25,286 nt of DNA from JBBQWS01 sp038210415 (GTDB taxonomy: Bacteria > Actinomycetota > Actinomycetes > Prado026): the NCBI GenBank assembly GCA_038210415.1, contig JBBQWS010000049.1, forward strand, positions 1 through 25,286, written 5' to 3'. The notes under the pieces are model-generated. The model did no database searches. It saw nothing but the letters and a program-made list of their open reading frames with translations, and was not told the origin of the DNA. The translations under genes and the position numbers were made by a program. Positions 7,105 to 14,481 of the stretch are shown one piece after another (the stretch's first letter is position 1; each line of letters begins with the position of its first letter).

Positions 7105-8010
7105 TCAGACCCGGAGGTACCGCCGGAGAACGACCATGCTGGCCAGCGACGAGATGGCGATCGACACGATGAAGACCACGACCGACGCCGACCACACGCT
7201 GTCCCAGCCGATGTACCGCGCGACCTGGAAGTTCGGCTTCAGCACCTTGTCGATCAGGTAGTACTTGCCGACCGCGAGCCCGCCGCACGCGAGCAGCGCG
7301 CCAGCAGCCGACGCGATGGCGCTCTCCAGCAGGAACGGCAGCTGGATCGACAGGTTCGAGGCGCCGACGAGCCGCATGATCCCGGTCTCCCGGCGCCGCG
7401 TGAAGGCGGCCACCCGGATCGTGTTCGCGATCAGCAGCACTGCCGAGATCATCATCGCGAGGGCGATGAAGACCCCGAATACCTGGAAAGCATTCAGCCC
7501 CTTGAACAACGTGTCGTAGATCTTGCGCTGGTCCTGCACGTCGTGGACGCCCGGCCGGCCGCTGAACGCCGCATTGACGACTGCGTACTGGGTGGGGTCC
7601 TTCAACTTCACCCGGAACGACTCGGGCAGGTAGTCGGCGGGGGTGTTCTGGCCGATCGCGCTGTCCTTGAAGGCTTCCTTGAAGCGCTGGTACGCCTCCT
7701 CTTTCGACTCGTAGTAGACCTTCTCGACCTGCGGCAGGGCGTTGAGGTCCTTCTCGATCGAGGAGCGCTCGTCGTCGGTGACAGCCTTGCCGTTGCACGG
7801 GACCCCGGTGTCACCGACGCCGCACAACGAGACAGTCACCTCGACCTTGTCGTACCAGTAGTCCTTCATGGTGCTGATCTGGTCGCGCACCATCAGCGCG
7901 CCACCACCGAGCAGCGCAGCCGAGAACACCGTGATGACGACGGCGACGGTGAGGCCGAGGTTGCGACGCAGGCCACTGCCTACTTCTGCGACGACTCGTT
8001 GGGCACGCAT
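7105..8010 (-). CDS. ftsX: Cell division protein FtsX
   Basis: A 301-residue membrane protein with the FtsX topology: helix 1 at about 18-40 (NLGLTVAVVITVFSAALLGG), a large extracytoplasmic loop at about 42-170 (KVYYESKEEAYQRFKEAF), then three helices at about 175-200, 225-250 and 270-295. The cytoplasmic block TRRRETGIMRLVGAS before helix 3 is conserved. With FtsE it forms the ABC-type complex that couples division to peptidoglycan hydrolysis by activating hydrolases outside the cell. The start is ATG at 8010 with AGGAAA eight bases upstream. The gene follows ftsE with a 90-bp gap that holds palindromes. Confidence 0.95.
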   Translation of the reverse strand: MRAQRVVAEVGSGLRRNLGLTVAVVITVFSAALLGGGALMVRDQISTMKDYWYDKVEVTVSLCGVGDTGVPCNGKAVTDDERSSIEKDLNALPQVEKVYYESKEEAYQRFKEAFKDSAIGQNTPADYLPESFRVKLKDPTQYAVVNAAFSGRPGVHDVQDQRKIYDTLFKGLNAFQVFGVFIALAMMISAVLLIANTIRVAAFTRRRETGIMRLVGASNLSIQLPFLLESAIASAAGALLACGGLAVGKYYLIDKVLKPNFQVARYIGWDSVWSASVVVFIVSIAISSLASMVVLRRYLRV

Positions 8011-8064
8011 ACAGGTTTCCTAGCGGTCGGGCCGGTGGACTTCCTGCCGGCAGCGGTGCGGTGT

Positions 8065-8107
8065 GGCTGGCCGCGCTAGCGGCCGTTCGGGCCAGCCGCG
8101 CTAGCGG
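8065..8107. repeat. Paired palindromic repeat in the ftsE-ftsX gap
   Basis: The near-palindromic 12-mer CCGCGCTAGCGG occurs at 8071-8082 and again at 8096-8107, the second copy covering the ftsE stop codon. GGCTGGCC (8065-8072) and GGCCAGCC (8090-8097) form an 8-bp inverted repeat around the first copy. The RNA could fold into either of two hairpins. Confidence 0.6.
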
Positions 8108-8790
8108 GAGTAGCCGTAGACGCCGCGGGACTGGTCGCGGACGACGTGTCCACCTTCGAGCTCGATCACTCGCTTGCGCATCTGGTCGACGATGGCCGCG
8201 TCGTGCGTGGCCATGATCACGGTGGTGCCGGTCCGGTTGATCCGGTCGAGAAGCTTCATGATGCCGACGCTCGTGGCCGGGTCGAGGTTCCCGGTGGGCT
8301 CGTCGGCGATGAGCAGCATAGGCCGGTTCGCGAACGCGCGAGCAATGGCGACCCGCTGCTGCTCGCCGCCGGAGAGCTCGTCGGGACGGCGGTCCTCCTT
8401 GCCCGCGAGGCCCACCAGGTCCAGAACTTCGGGGACGACCTGATTGATCGAGTGGGTGGGCTTCCCGATCACCTCGAGCGCGAAGGCGACGTTCTCGAAG
8501 ACGCTCTTGTTCGGCAGGAGCCGGAAGTCCTGGAAGACCGTGCCCATCTGCCGCCGCAGCGCGGGGACCTTCCAGCTGGAGAGCCGGGCCAGGTCTTTGC
8601 CGAGCACGTGGATGTCGCCACTCGTCGGGCGCTCCTCGCGCAAGATCAGCCGCAGGAAGGTCGACTTGCCCGAGCCGGACGCACCGACGAGGAAGACGAA
8701 CTCGGCCTTCTCGATCTCCAGGGTGCAAGCCTCAAGGGCGGGCCGGGTCTGGCTCGCGTACAACTTGGTGACGTTGTCGAATCTGATCAC
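8101..8790 (-). CDS. ftsE: Cell division ATP-binding protein FtsE
   Basis: An ABC ATPase with Walker A (GASGSGKST), Q-loop (FQDFRLLPN), signature LSGGEQQRVAIARA, Walker B (LLIADEPTGNLD) and the switch histidine (MATHD). The sequence IRFDNVTKLY at the N-terminus and LPNKSVFENVAFALEVIG are typical of FtsE. GTG at 8790 is preferred because it gives 229 residues beginning where other FtsE proteins begin. An ATG at 8832 would add 14 residues that do not look conserved. Neither start has a strong ribosome binding site, so the choice is not certain. FtsE drives FtsX from the cytoplasmic side. Confidence 0.94.
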   Translation of the reverse strand: MIRFDNVTKLYASQTRPALEACTLEIEKAEFVFLVGASGSGKSTFLRLILREERPTSGDIHVLGKDLARLSSWKVPALRRQMGTVFQDFRLLPNKSVFENVAFALEVIGKPTHSINQVVPEVLDLVGLAGKEDRRPDELSGGEQQRVAIARAFANRPMLLIADEPTGNLDPATSVGIMKLLDRINRTGTTVIMATHDAAIVDQMRKRVIELEGGHVVRDQSRGVYGYSR

Positions 8791-8897
8791 GTGGTGGTTG
8801 GACCGGTCTCGGGGGCAGGAGGGGAAGCTCATGCTGCACCGGCCACGGCCAGTCTACGTCCGCCGCAGCGGGGACTTGTGCACAGCGAACGACGGCG

Positions 8898-8932
8898 CGG
8901 CGCCCGAGGGACTGGTGGTCGCTCGGGCGCCG
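8898..8932 (-). terminator. Strong hairpin downstream of the surface protein gene
   Basis: CGGCGCCCGAG (8898-8908) and CTCGGGCGCCG (8922-8932) form a perfect 11-bp stem with a 13-base loop. It lies 36 bases after the stop codon of the surface protein and before ftsE, so it is a good terminator candidate although no T run follows on the minus strand. Confidence 0.6.
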
Positions 8933-8967
8933 AGTTTGTCCGTGCTGCCCGCAAGGGGCGGATCTGA

Positions 8968-9765
8968 CTAGTGCCGGCGGGCCGGGGAGCGCCGCGCCTG
9001 GGCGCCTGCGATCATCGCGCCGCCGACTCCGAGCAGGGCCAGTGAGGCGAGAACGGTGCCCATCTCGCCATTGCCACCGGTATGCGCCAGACCGGCCACC
9101 GCCGGGCTGGAGCTGCCCTGGATCTTGGTCGGCAGGACGCTGATCGAGGGGCTGACCGAGGTGGACTCGCTCGGCGAGATGCTCGGGCTTGGCGAGGTGG
9201 ACTCGCTCGGCGAGATGCTCGGGCTTGGCGAGACGCTTGGGCTGGGCGAGCTGCTAGAGCTCGACGGGCTCGCCGACGGCGAGCCGGACGGACGCGGGGT
9301 CGCGGGACCCTGGCCGAGCGCGGTGTTGGCCACTTCGGTGTTGCCCACCGTGACCGCGAACCACACCGGGTCGGCTGCGTTGATCAGCGACGCCCCCAAC
9401 GGGTAGTTGATGGTTGTGTCGGTGCCGGAGAAGACGGGCGCGCTGGTGCACTGAGAGCCGGGCGGGTAGGCACCCGCCTTCGTCACGCACAAGGTGACGA
9501 GGTCGGCGCCGCTGAGCGGGGTGGCGAGGAAGACCTTGACCTTGAGCTCGTTGGCGCTGGAACGGGCGGCCCAGACCTCGCCGCCGCTGGTGCCGAGCAC
9601 CCCACAGGTGGCCGTCGCAGCGACGCCACCGGGCATCGTGGAGCAGTCGCTGTCGGAGCTGGGGGAGGCCAGTGCCGTGCCAGCGCCCAGCCATGGGACC
9701 ACGGCGAGCGTGGCGACAGCCCCACCGAGAACACGACCGACTCGAACTACGTTGCGCGTCTGCAC
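8968..9765 (-). CDS. Secreted surface protein with LAXTG (class E) sortase signal
   Basis: A 265-residue protein with a signal peptide (residues 1-33, ending GTALA). A small domain with four cysteines follows (DCSTMPG, ATCGVLG, VTLCVTK, SQCTSAP), likely forming two disulfides. Then comes a low-complexity Ser/Pro stalk with SPSPSISPSEST repeats, the sorting motif LAHTG near residue 227, a hydrophobic helix and a basic tail (ARRSPARRH). LAXTG is the motif used by actinobacterial class E sortases, so the protein is probably attached covalently to the cell wall. No sortase gene is in the window. The start GTG at 9765 has GGAGG eight bases upstream. The globular domain is not recognised. Confidence 0.8.
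   Translation of the reverse strand: MQTRNVVRVGRVLGGAVATLAVVPWLGAGTALASPSSDSDCSTMPGGVAATATCGVLGTSGGEVWAARSSANELKVKVFLATPLSGADLVTLCVTKAGAYPPGSQCTSAPVFSGTDTTINYPLGASLINAADPVWFAVTVGNTEVANTALGQGPATPRPSGSPSASPSSSSSSPSPSVSPSPSISPSESTSPSPSISPSESTSVSPSISVLPTKIQGSSSPAVAGLAHTGGNGEMGTVLASLALLGVGGAMIAGAQARRSPARRH
9158..9229 (-). repeat. Tandem 36-bp repeat encoding a Ser/Pro stalk
   Basis: Two identical 36-bp copies lie at 9158-9193 and 9194-9229, followed by a decayed partial copy. Each encodes the 12 residues SPSPSISPSEST of the surface protein stalk. The exact identity suggests recent duplication and likely length variation between strains. Confidence 0.9.
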
Positions 9766-9783
9766 GACAAGCCTCCAGAGAGT

Positions 9784-9893
9784 CCACTCGGGGCCGGTCT
9801 CACCAGTGGCTTCCCGCGACCTTTCGCTGCTGCGAACGGTGACCGTCTTGCGGTCGCGGATCGACGCCTCCCCGGCGGGTCTTGCGACCCGCC
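9784..9893 (-). promoter_or_regulatory. Structured 5' leader of the surface protein gene
   Basis: On the minus strand three hairpins follow each other before the start codon: an 8-bp stem with GCAA loop (9874-9893), an 8-bp stem CCGCGACC/GGTCGCGG (9852-9859 with 9814-9821) that encloses a 5-bp hairpin (9823-9836), and CCACT/AGTGG (9784-9788 with 9805-9809) close to the ribosome binding site. The first hairpin may instead serve as the prfB terminator. I could not match the whole to a known riboswitch class. Confidence 0.45.
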
Positions 9894-10007
9894 TTCAACC
9901 TGTTCGTATCTTGGCAGATCCGAAGGCGGAAGTGGTGGCGCCGTCCACAGCGCAGACCAAGTGGATGCCAAGAGTGGCCGTTCGGATGACTGTGAGTGTC
10001 CCAAGCG

Positions 10008-11120
10008 TTACAAGGCGTTGCTCAGCTGCCTGCGCCAGCGGATCCCGGCCTCGATGAACTCGTCGATCTCGCCGTCCAGCACCGCCGTGGTGTTGCCGGT
10101 CTCCTGCTCCGTGCGCAGGTCCTTCACCATCTGGTACGGGTGCAGCACGTACGACCGCATCTGGTTGCCCCAGGACCCCGACGAGTCACCCTTGAGCGCG
10201 TTCATCCGGGCCTGGTCCTCCTGGCGCCTGCGCTCCAGCAGCTTGGCCTGGAGCACCGCCATCGCACTCGCCTTGTTCTGCAGCTGGGAGCGCTCGTTCT
10301 GGCAGCTCACGACGATGCCCGTGGGCAGGTGGGTGAGGCGCACCGCGGAATCGGTCGTGTTGACGCCCTGCCCGCCCGGGCCGGACGAGCGGTAGACATC
10401 GACCCGCAGCTCGTCCTCGGCGATGTCGATGTGGTCCGTGGTCTCGACCACCGGCAGCACCTCGACGCCGGCGAACGAGGTCTGGCGGCGGCCTTGGTTG
10501 TCGAACGGCGAGATCCGGACCAGCCGGTGGGTTCCCTGCTCGACGCTGAGCGTGCCGTAGGCGTAGGGGATCTTGACCGCGAACGTCGCCGACTTGATGC
10601 CGGCCTCCTCGGCGTACGAGGTGTCGTAGACCTCGACCGGGTAGCCGTGCCGCTCGGCCCAGCGCAGGTACATGCGCAGCAGCATCTCGGCGAAGTCGGC
10701 GGCGTCGACTCCCCCGGCCTCGGCCCGGATCGTCACCAAGGCCTCGCGGATGTCGTACTCGCCCGAGAGCAGGGTGCGCACCTCGAGCTCGGAGATCGAC
10801 TTGGACAGCGCCTTCAGCTCGGTCTCGACCTCTTCGCGGGCGTCCGCGTCGTCCTCGGACTCGGCCAGCTCGATCATCACGGCGACGTCGTCGATCCGGC
10901 GCCGCAGGCCCTCGACCCGGTCAAGGTCGTTCTTCGCGTACGAGAGCCGCGAGTTCACGGCCTGCGCGCGCTCCTGGTCGTCCCACAGATCGGGGGCGGC
11001 CGCCTGCTCGTTGAGGTCCGCGAGCTCGGTGCGCAACCGCGGCAGGTCCATGACGGTCTCGACGCTGCTGAGGGTGTTGTCGAGCAGGGCGAGCTCTTCA
11101 GAGGGTTCGATGACAGCCAC
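10008..11120 (-). CDS. prfB: Peptide chain release factor 2
   Basis: A 370-residue class I release factor. The tripeptide SPF at 204-206 (VRISPFDNQ) is the stop-codon reading motif of RF2, and GGQ at 249-251 (SSGPGGQGVN) is the peptidyl-tRNA hydrolysis motif. It ends translation at UGA and UAA. The frame is continuous, so the programmed +1 frameshift found near codon 25 of many prfB genes is absent. The start is GTG at 11120. There is no clear ribosome binding site, and a TACTCT box ends only eight bases before the start, which suggests a leaderless mRNA. The gene lies 117 bp downstream of the Tad pilus operon. Confidence 0.97.
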   Translation of the reverse strand: MAVIEPSEELALLDNTLSSVETVMDLPRLRTELADLNEQAAAPDLWDDQERAQAVNSRLSYAKNDLDRVEGLRRRIDDVAVMIELAESEDDADAREEVETELKALSKSISELEVRTLLSGEYDIREALVTIRAEAGGVDAADFAEMLLRMYLRWAERHGYPVEVYDTSYAEEAGIKSATFAVKIPYAYGTLSVEQGTHRLVRISPFDNQGRRQTSFAGVEVLPVVETTDHIDIAEDELRVDVYRSSGPGGQGVNTTDSAVRLTHLPTGIVVSCQNERSQLQNKASAMAVLQAKLLERRRQEDQARMNALKGDSSGSWGNQMRSYVLHPYQMVKDLRTEQETGNTTAVLDGEIDEFIEAGIRWRRQLSNAL

Positions 11121-11237
11121 AACCGGTCAGAGTACAGCGGCGACGAACGACCCTCCCGCCGTCGGACTGGGCGAACCGGGTGCGGTGCTGAAACTGGGCG
11201 GCGGGTCGGGTCGGCCAGATCAGGGAGAGCTGAACGG

Positions 11238-11690
11238 TTACTGCGCGACGACGGTCCGAGCCTCGGCCACGGCCGTCACGTCGACGCCCGCCGGGTCGGC
11301 GGAGACCCAGCGCGAGAACGGGAGCGTTGCGCTCGTCGTGAGGACCACGGTGACAGTGCCGCGGTGGGAGGTGACGGCGACCACGCGGACCTCCGGCCCG
11401 CCACGTGGAAGGGCCGAAAGGTATTCGGTGACGGCCCGGCCGGCGGCCGCCGTCGTGACCGGGAGCGGTTCGTCGCCGGCTCGCCTGGTGTACAGGTCGG
11501 CGATGTCGACTGCTTGGGCCGCTCTGGCCGCCGCACCGTCGGCGGTGGCCGCCAGCGACCGGCGGGCGAGGAACAAGGCCGACACGTCACTCACCACGGC
11601 GATGAGCAGCATCGCGAGTGCCACGAACCCCGCGACGAGCACGAGGATGCTGCCCTGGTCCGAGGAGCGCGTGCCGTCGCGGCCGCTCAC
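11238..11690 (-). CDS. TadG-like pilus-assembly membrane protein (Rv3660c/TadE-like N-terminal)
   Basis: A 150-residue protein with an N-terminal segment DQGSILVLVAGFVALAMLLIA, the pseudopilin-type membrane helix of TadE/TadG-like proteins (cleavage after G in QG-SIL). After it comes SALFLARRSLAATADGAAARAAQ, a block typical of TadG-like N-termini, and then a short beta-rich extracytoplasmic part ending at the C-terminus. The GTG start at 11690 overlaps the stop codon of the upstream TadE gene (GTGA), which fixes it. It is the last gene of the Tad operon and much shorter than proteobacterial TadG, which carries a von Willebrand domain. Confidence 0.8.
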   Translation of the reverse strand: MSGRDGTRSSDQGSILVLVAGFVALAMLLIAVVSDVSALFLARRSLAATADGAAARAAQAVDIADLYTRRAGDEPLPVTTAAAGRAVTEYLSALPRGGPEVRVVAVTSHRGTVTVVLTTSATLPFSRWVSADPAGVDVTAVAEARTVVAQ

Positions 11691-12136
11691 GGGCGGACCG
11701 GGGCGAACGGGTCGACGATCTCGGTGTGCTCGGCCGACACCGGGACGGCAGCGGTCGGCCGGCCGAGCAGCTCGGGCACCCAAGGCAACGGGACGACGGT
11801 ATCGACCCGGACGGTCAGCCGGCCAGACGGGCTCAGGCATGGCGACGCGGAGCAGTCGAAGGTGATCCGGACCTGACGCGGGTCGATCCCCTGGTCGCGG
11901 AGCGCGAGGTCGGCGGCAGCAGTCGCCCGGGCGGCGCCGTCGGAGCCGCTCGGCGTCGTGACGTATCCGCGGGCGGCTTCGCGCGCCGCCTGGGTGAGGC
12001 CGTAGGCGGAGCGTTGCAGGGTGAGCACTGTCGTCAGGACGTAGGTGAGGGGCAGCAGCAACGCGACGCCCAGGAGGACGAACTCGACGGTTGCCGAGCC
12101 GTCGCTGTTGCTCCCCGCAGCGAGGTGCGGCGTCAC
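11687..12136 (-). CDS. TadE-family pseudopilin
   Basis: A 149-residue protein with the TadE signature near the N-terminus: SDGSATVEFVLLGVALLLPL, where the prepilin-peptidase site is before SATVEF and the glutamate sits five residues into the mature helix. The block LQRSAYGLTQAAREAARGYV follows. The remainder is extracytoplasmic and contains a cysteine pair (DCSASPC). The GTG start at 12136 overlaps the preceding stop by four bases. It is probably a minor pilin of the Flp pilus. Confidence 0.85.
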   Translation of the reverse strand: MTPHLAAGSNSDGSATVEFVLLGVALLLPLTYVLTTVLTLQRSAYGLTQAAREAARGYVTTPSGSDGAARATAAADLALRDQGIDPRQVRITFDCSASPCLSPSGRLTVRVDTVVPLPWVPELLGRPTAAVPVSAEHTEIVDPFAPVRP

Positions 12137-12516
12137 CGCTCCCCCTCGGCAAGGGCATGGGCGTCAACCACGAGGTCGTCGCTCGGGCCAGCCAGCCCAA
12201 GAACAGGCAACGGGGCTCGCACCCGGACCACGACCGTCGGCACCCCGTCGACGTCTTCCAAGTCGGCGCTGACCTGATCGGCGTACGCGGGCGCCAGGGA
12301 GGTCGCGATGGCCGCTCGGGTCTGCTGCGCGGCGTCGGCCGGGGTCCGCCCGGATGACGCGCCGTAGCGCGCCCCCTCCGCGGCAGCCGCGACAAGGGTG
12401 TTGCGGACGTGGACCGCGAGCCCGACCTGCAGAACGGCCAGGAAGACGGCCACGGTCAGCACCGACACCAGGACGAACTCCACGGTCGCCGAGCCGGCCT
12501 CGCGGCGAGCGGTCAC
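12133..12516 (-). CDS. TadE-family pseudopilin
   Basis: A 127-residue protein beginning MTARREAGSATVEFVLVSV, with the glycine-SATVEF cleavage context of TadE pseudopilins and a hydrophobic helix up to about residue 32. The conserved stretch VHVRNTLVAAAAEGARYGA follows. The C-terminal half resembles the next gene only weakly, so the two are old paralogues. The GTG start overlaps the upstream stop (GTGA), and the stop overlaps the downstream start in the same way. Confidence 0.85.
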   Translation of the reverse strand: MTARREAGSATVEFVLVSVLTVAVFLAVLQVGLAVHVRNTLVAAAAEGARYGASSGRTPADAAQQTRAAIATSLAPAYADQVSADLEDVDGVPTVVVRVRAPLPVLGLAGPSDDLVVDAHALAEGER

Positions 12517-12698
12517 GGGCCGTGGACCCCGGCGACGGCCTGGCTGAAGAAGTCTTTGAGTGCCGGCTCGGCGACCAGCCAGATTGCGGTGACCAGCCCG
12601 GCGGTCATGACGGTGATCAGCACCCAGCCGGGTACATCCCCTCGCTCACGGTCGCCGACGGTGATTCGGGTTCGCAGCCGCGCGAAAAGACGGTTCAT
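12513..12698 (-). CDS. Small single-helix protein, putative Flp-type pilin of the Tad locus
   Basis: A 61-residue protein with a basic N-terminus (MNRLFARLRTRI) and one membrane helix (GWVLITVMTAGLVTAIWLVA), then a short tail (FFSQAVAGV). Size, position between tadC and tadE, and the glycine followed by an acidic residue before the helix (RGDVPGW) suit a Flp-type pilin. The usual Glu-Tyr pair of Flp pilins is missing, so processing by the prepilin peptidase is not assured. The ATG at 12698 has AAGGAG about seven bases upstream, the best ribosome binding site in the operon, as expected for an abundant subunit. Confidence 0.7.
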   Translation of the reverse strand: MNRLFARLRTRITVGDRERGDVPGWVLITVMTAGLVTAIWLVAEPALKDFFSQAVAGVHGP

Positions 12699-12748
12699 GG
12701 CGTTGCTCCTTGGGTGGTTGGGTCTGGTCCGGACGTGCGTAACTGAGG

Positions 12749-13663
12749 TCAGGGGGCACTGAGGGAGAGGCCGTAGAAGCCGGGGAACATGGCGAAGACG
12801 ACTGCCGTCGGTAGGACGAGGAACACCACCGGGATCATCATCACGACCTCCTTGCGTGCCGCGGTCTCGATGAGCGCGTGCCGACCGGCTTCGCGCACGT
12901 CGGCGGCCTGGGCCCGCAGGACGTCCGCAAGGGGCGTGCCTCGCTCGACCGCGACCGCCATGCCGTCGACGAACCGGCGCAGGACTGGTGCTCCGGTGCG
13001 GTCGGCGAGCGTTTCGAGCGCCGGAACCAGCGGCACCCCGGACCGGGTATCGGCTACGGCGCGCCCGAACTCCGCCGCGAGCTCACCTCGGCACACCCCC
13101 ATGACCCGGTGCAGAGCACCGAGCGGGCCCTCGCCGGCAGTCACCGAGAGCGCCAGCAGATCGGCCACCGCGGGGAACTCCGCGAGGATCGCGGCCCGGC
13201 GCCGGGCCACCGCTTGGCTCAGGACCCGATCGCGGGCCAGCGCCCCTGCCGCTCCCGCGAGGAGAGCGAGAACCAGGACGAACGCCGGGCTGGGCCCGGA
13301 AGCCACGATCGAACGAAGCCCGCCCAGCGCCAACGTCGCGCCGAGCGCGACGGCGGCCCAGGTGAGCTGAGCGATCCGGAACTCCTCGGTGGTACCACCG
13401 CCCAACTGGTCCAGCCGGCGGCGCACGGAGGCGTCACCGCCGACCAGGCGGTCGAGCAGAGCCGCGCTTCGAGCCATGCCGTCATCGAGCCGCTGGGCGC
13501 GGGATCTGGCCCCGGCCGAGCGCCAGGCGCCAGCCGTGGCGCCGAGGTAGGGCTCGACCCGGGACCGCAGTGAGCGCCGCCGAATCGGAACCCGCACGGC
13601 AACGAGCAGGAGCCCGACCGCGCCCAGCAGCCCCAGGAGCGCACCCATCGCCGCGCCGGTCAT
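12749..13663 (-). CDS. tadC: Tad pilus inner-membrane platform protein TadC
   Basis: A 304-residue type II secretion F-domain protein. There is an N-terminal helix (MGALLGLLGAVGLLLVAV), two central helices (about 105-150), a cytoplasmic F domain (AILAEFPAVADLLALSVTAGEGPLGALHRV, residues about 165-260) and a C-terminal helix (MMIPVVFLVLPTAVVFAMFPGF). The duplicate platform gene tadB lies just upstream and overlaps by four bases (ATGA), which fixes the ATG at 13663. TadB and TadC together form the membrane base on which TadA acts. The stop is 50 bases before the pilin gene. Confidence 0.85.
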   Translation of the reverse strand: MTGAAMGALLGLLGAVGLLLVAVRVPIRRRSLRSRVEPYLGATAGAWRSAGARSRAQRLDDGMARSAALLDRLVGGDASVRRRLDQLGGGTTEEFRIAQLTWAAVALGATLALGGLRSIVASGPSPAFVLVLALLAGAAGALARDRVLSQAVARRRAAILAEFPAVADLLALSVTAGEGPLGALHRVMGVCRGELAAEFGRAVADTRSGVPLVPALETLADRTGAPVLRRFVDGMAVAVERGTPLADVLRAQAADVREAGRHALIETAARKEVVMMIPVVFLVLPTAVVFAMFPGFYGLSLSAP

Positions 13664-14481
13664 CGGAAGACCCGGCGTTCGACGGGCAGCCGCCCGATGC
13701 GCATCATCAGCCGGTACGCGCCGACGCTGAGGCAGCCACCGCAGGCGAGCACCAGCAACCCGGCGGGGGTGTCGTAGGCGCGGACCGCTTCGGGGTGCAG
13801 GCTCAACAGCCCGAGCACCAGCCACGGCGCAGCGACCGCGAGCCGGGCGCCGTTGACGGCCCACGCCTGCCGGCTCTCGAGCTCGCCGCGGGTCCGCGCG
13901 TCCTCGCGCAGGAAGACGGAGAGCGTGCGCAGCAGTCGCCCGAGGTCGCTGCCGCCGACCTCTCTAGCCATGCGCAGGGCCTCGATCACGCGGTCGGCAA
14001 CCGGGTCGGCCAGCTCGTCCTTGAGCTGGTCCAACGGTGGTCCGAGCACTCCGCCCGCCTGGTAGCGATCGCCGAAGGCGCGGAACGACGGCCGCAGGGA
14101 CGCGGGTCCGCGAACTCCCAGCTGGGTCAGCGCCTCAGGCAACGACAGGCCAGCCCGGACCGCCGAGGTGAGGTCGTCGACGACGTCCGGCCACGCCTGC
14201 CGCAGGCTCGACTGCCGCCGGCGCAGGCGTTCGCGACCGGCGGCCACCACGGCGTACCCGGCGAGCCCCGAGAACGCGGACGCCACCACCAGCGAGCGAC
14301 TGACGACCAGAGCGAGTCCGAAGGTCAGGATCGCGGAGGAGGCACACCCCGCGGCGAGCCGCCCGGAGCGCCTCCCGGCCCGCCATCGCGACGTTGCCGG
14401 CGCGGGACGGTCACCGGGCCGGCCCGACCAGAGCACCAGGGCAAGTCCGAGGCCGAGGCACAGGCCGATCAGAGCGCCCAT
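13660..14481 (-). CDS. tadB: Tad pilus inner-membrane platform protein TadB
   Basis: A 273-residue protein with an N-terminal helix, two closely spaced helices at about 48-85, a type II secretion F domain (SLRQAWPDVVDDLTSAVRAG, SLPEALTQLG, EALRMAREVGGSDLGRLL) and a C-terminal helix pair (LAVAAPWLVLGLLSL and GLLVLACGGCLSVGAY). It pairs with TadC as the pilus assembly platform. The ATG at 14481 shares one base with the tadA stop (TGATG), so translation is coupled. Confidence 0.85.
   Translation of the reverse strand: MGALIGLCLGLGLALVLWSGRPGDRPAPATSRWRAGRRSGRLAAGCASSAILTFGLALVVSRSLVVASAFSGLAGYAVVAAGRERLRRRQSSLRQAWPDVVDDLTSAVRAGLSLPEALTQLGVRGPASLRPSFRAFGDRYQAGGVLGPPLDQLKDELADPVADRVIEALRMAREVGGSDLGRLLRTLSVFLREDARTRGELESRQAWAVNGARLAVAAPWLVLGLLSLHPEAVRAYDTPAGLLVLACGGCLSVGAYRLMMRIGRLPVERRVFR

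Noticed and set aside
9158..9229. CRISPR-like repeats
   Set aside because: The copies are directly adjacent with no spacers and encode the protein stalk in frame.
9784..9810. GAGACCGGCC in the surface-protein leader, resembling part of the cobalamin B12 box
   Set aside because: Only the second half of the box fits. The first half and the other conserved parts of the cobalamin riboswitch are missing, and the gene has no link to cobalamin.
10008..11120. Programmed frameshift in prfB
   Set aside because: The frame is continuous from the GTG and there is no in-frame stop near codon 25.
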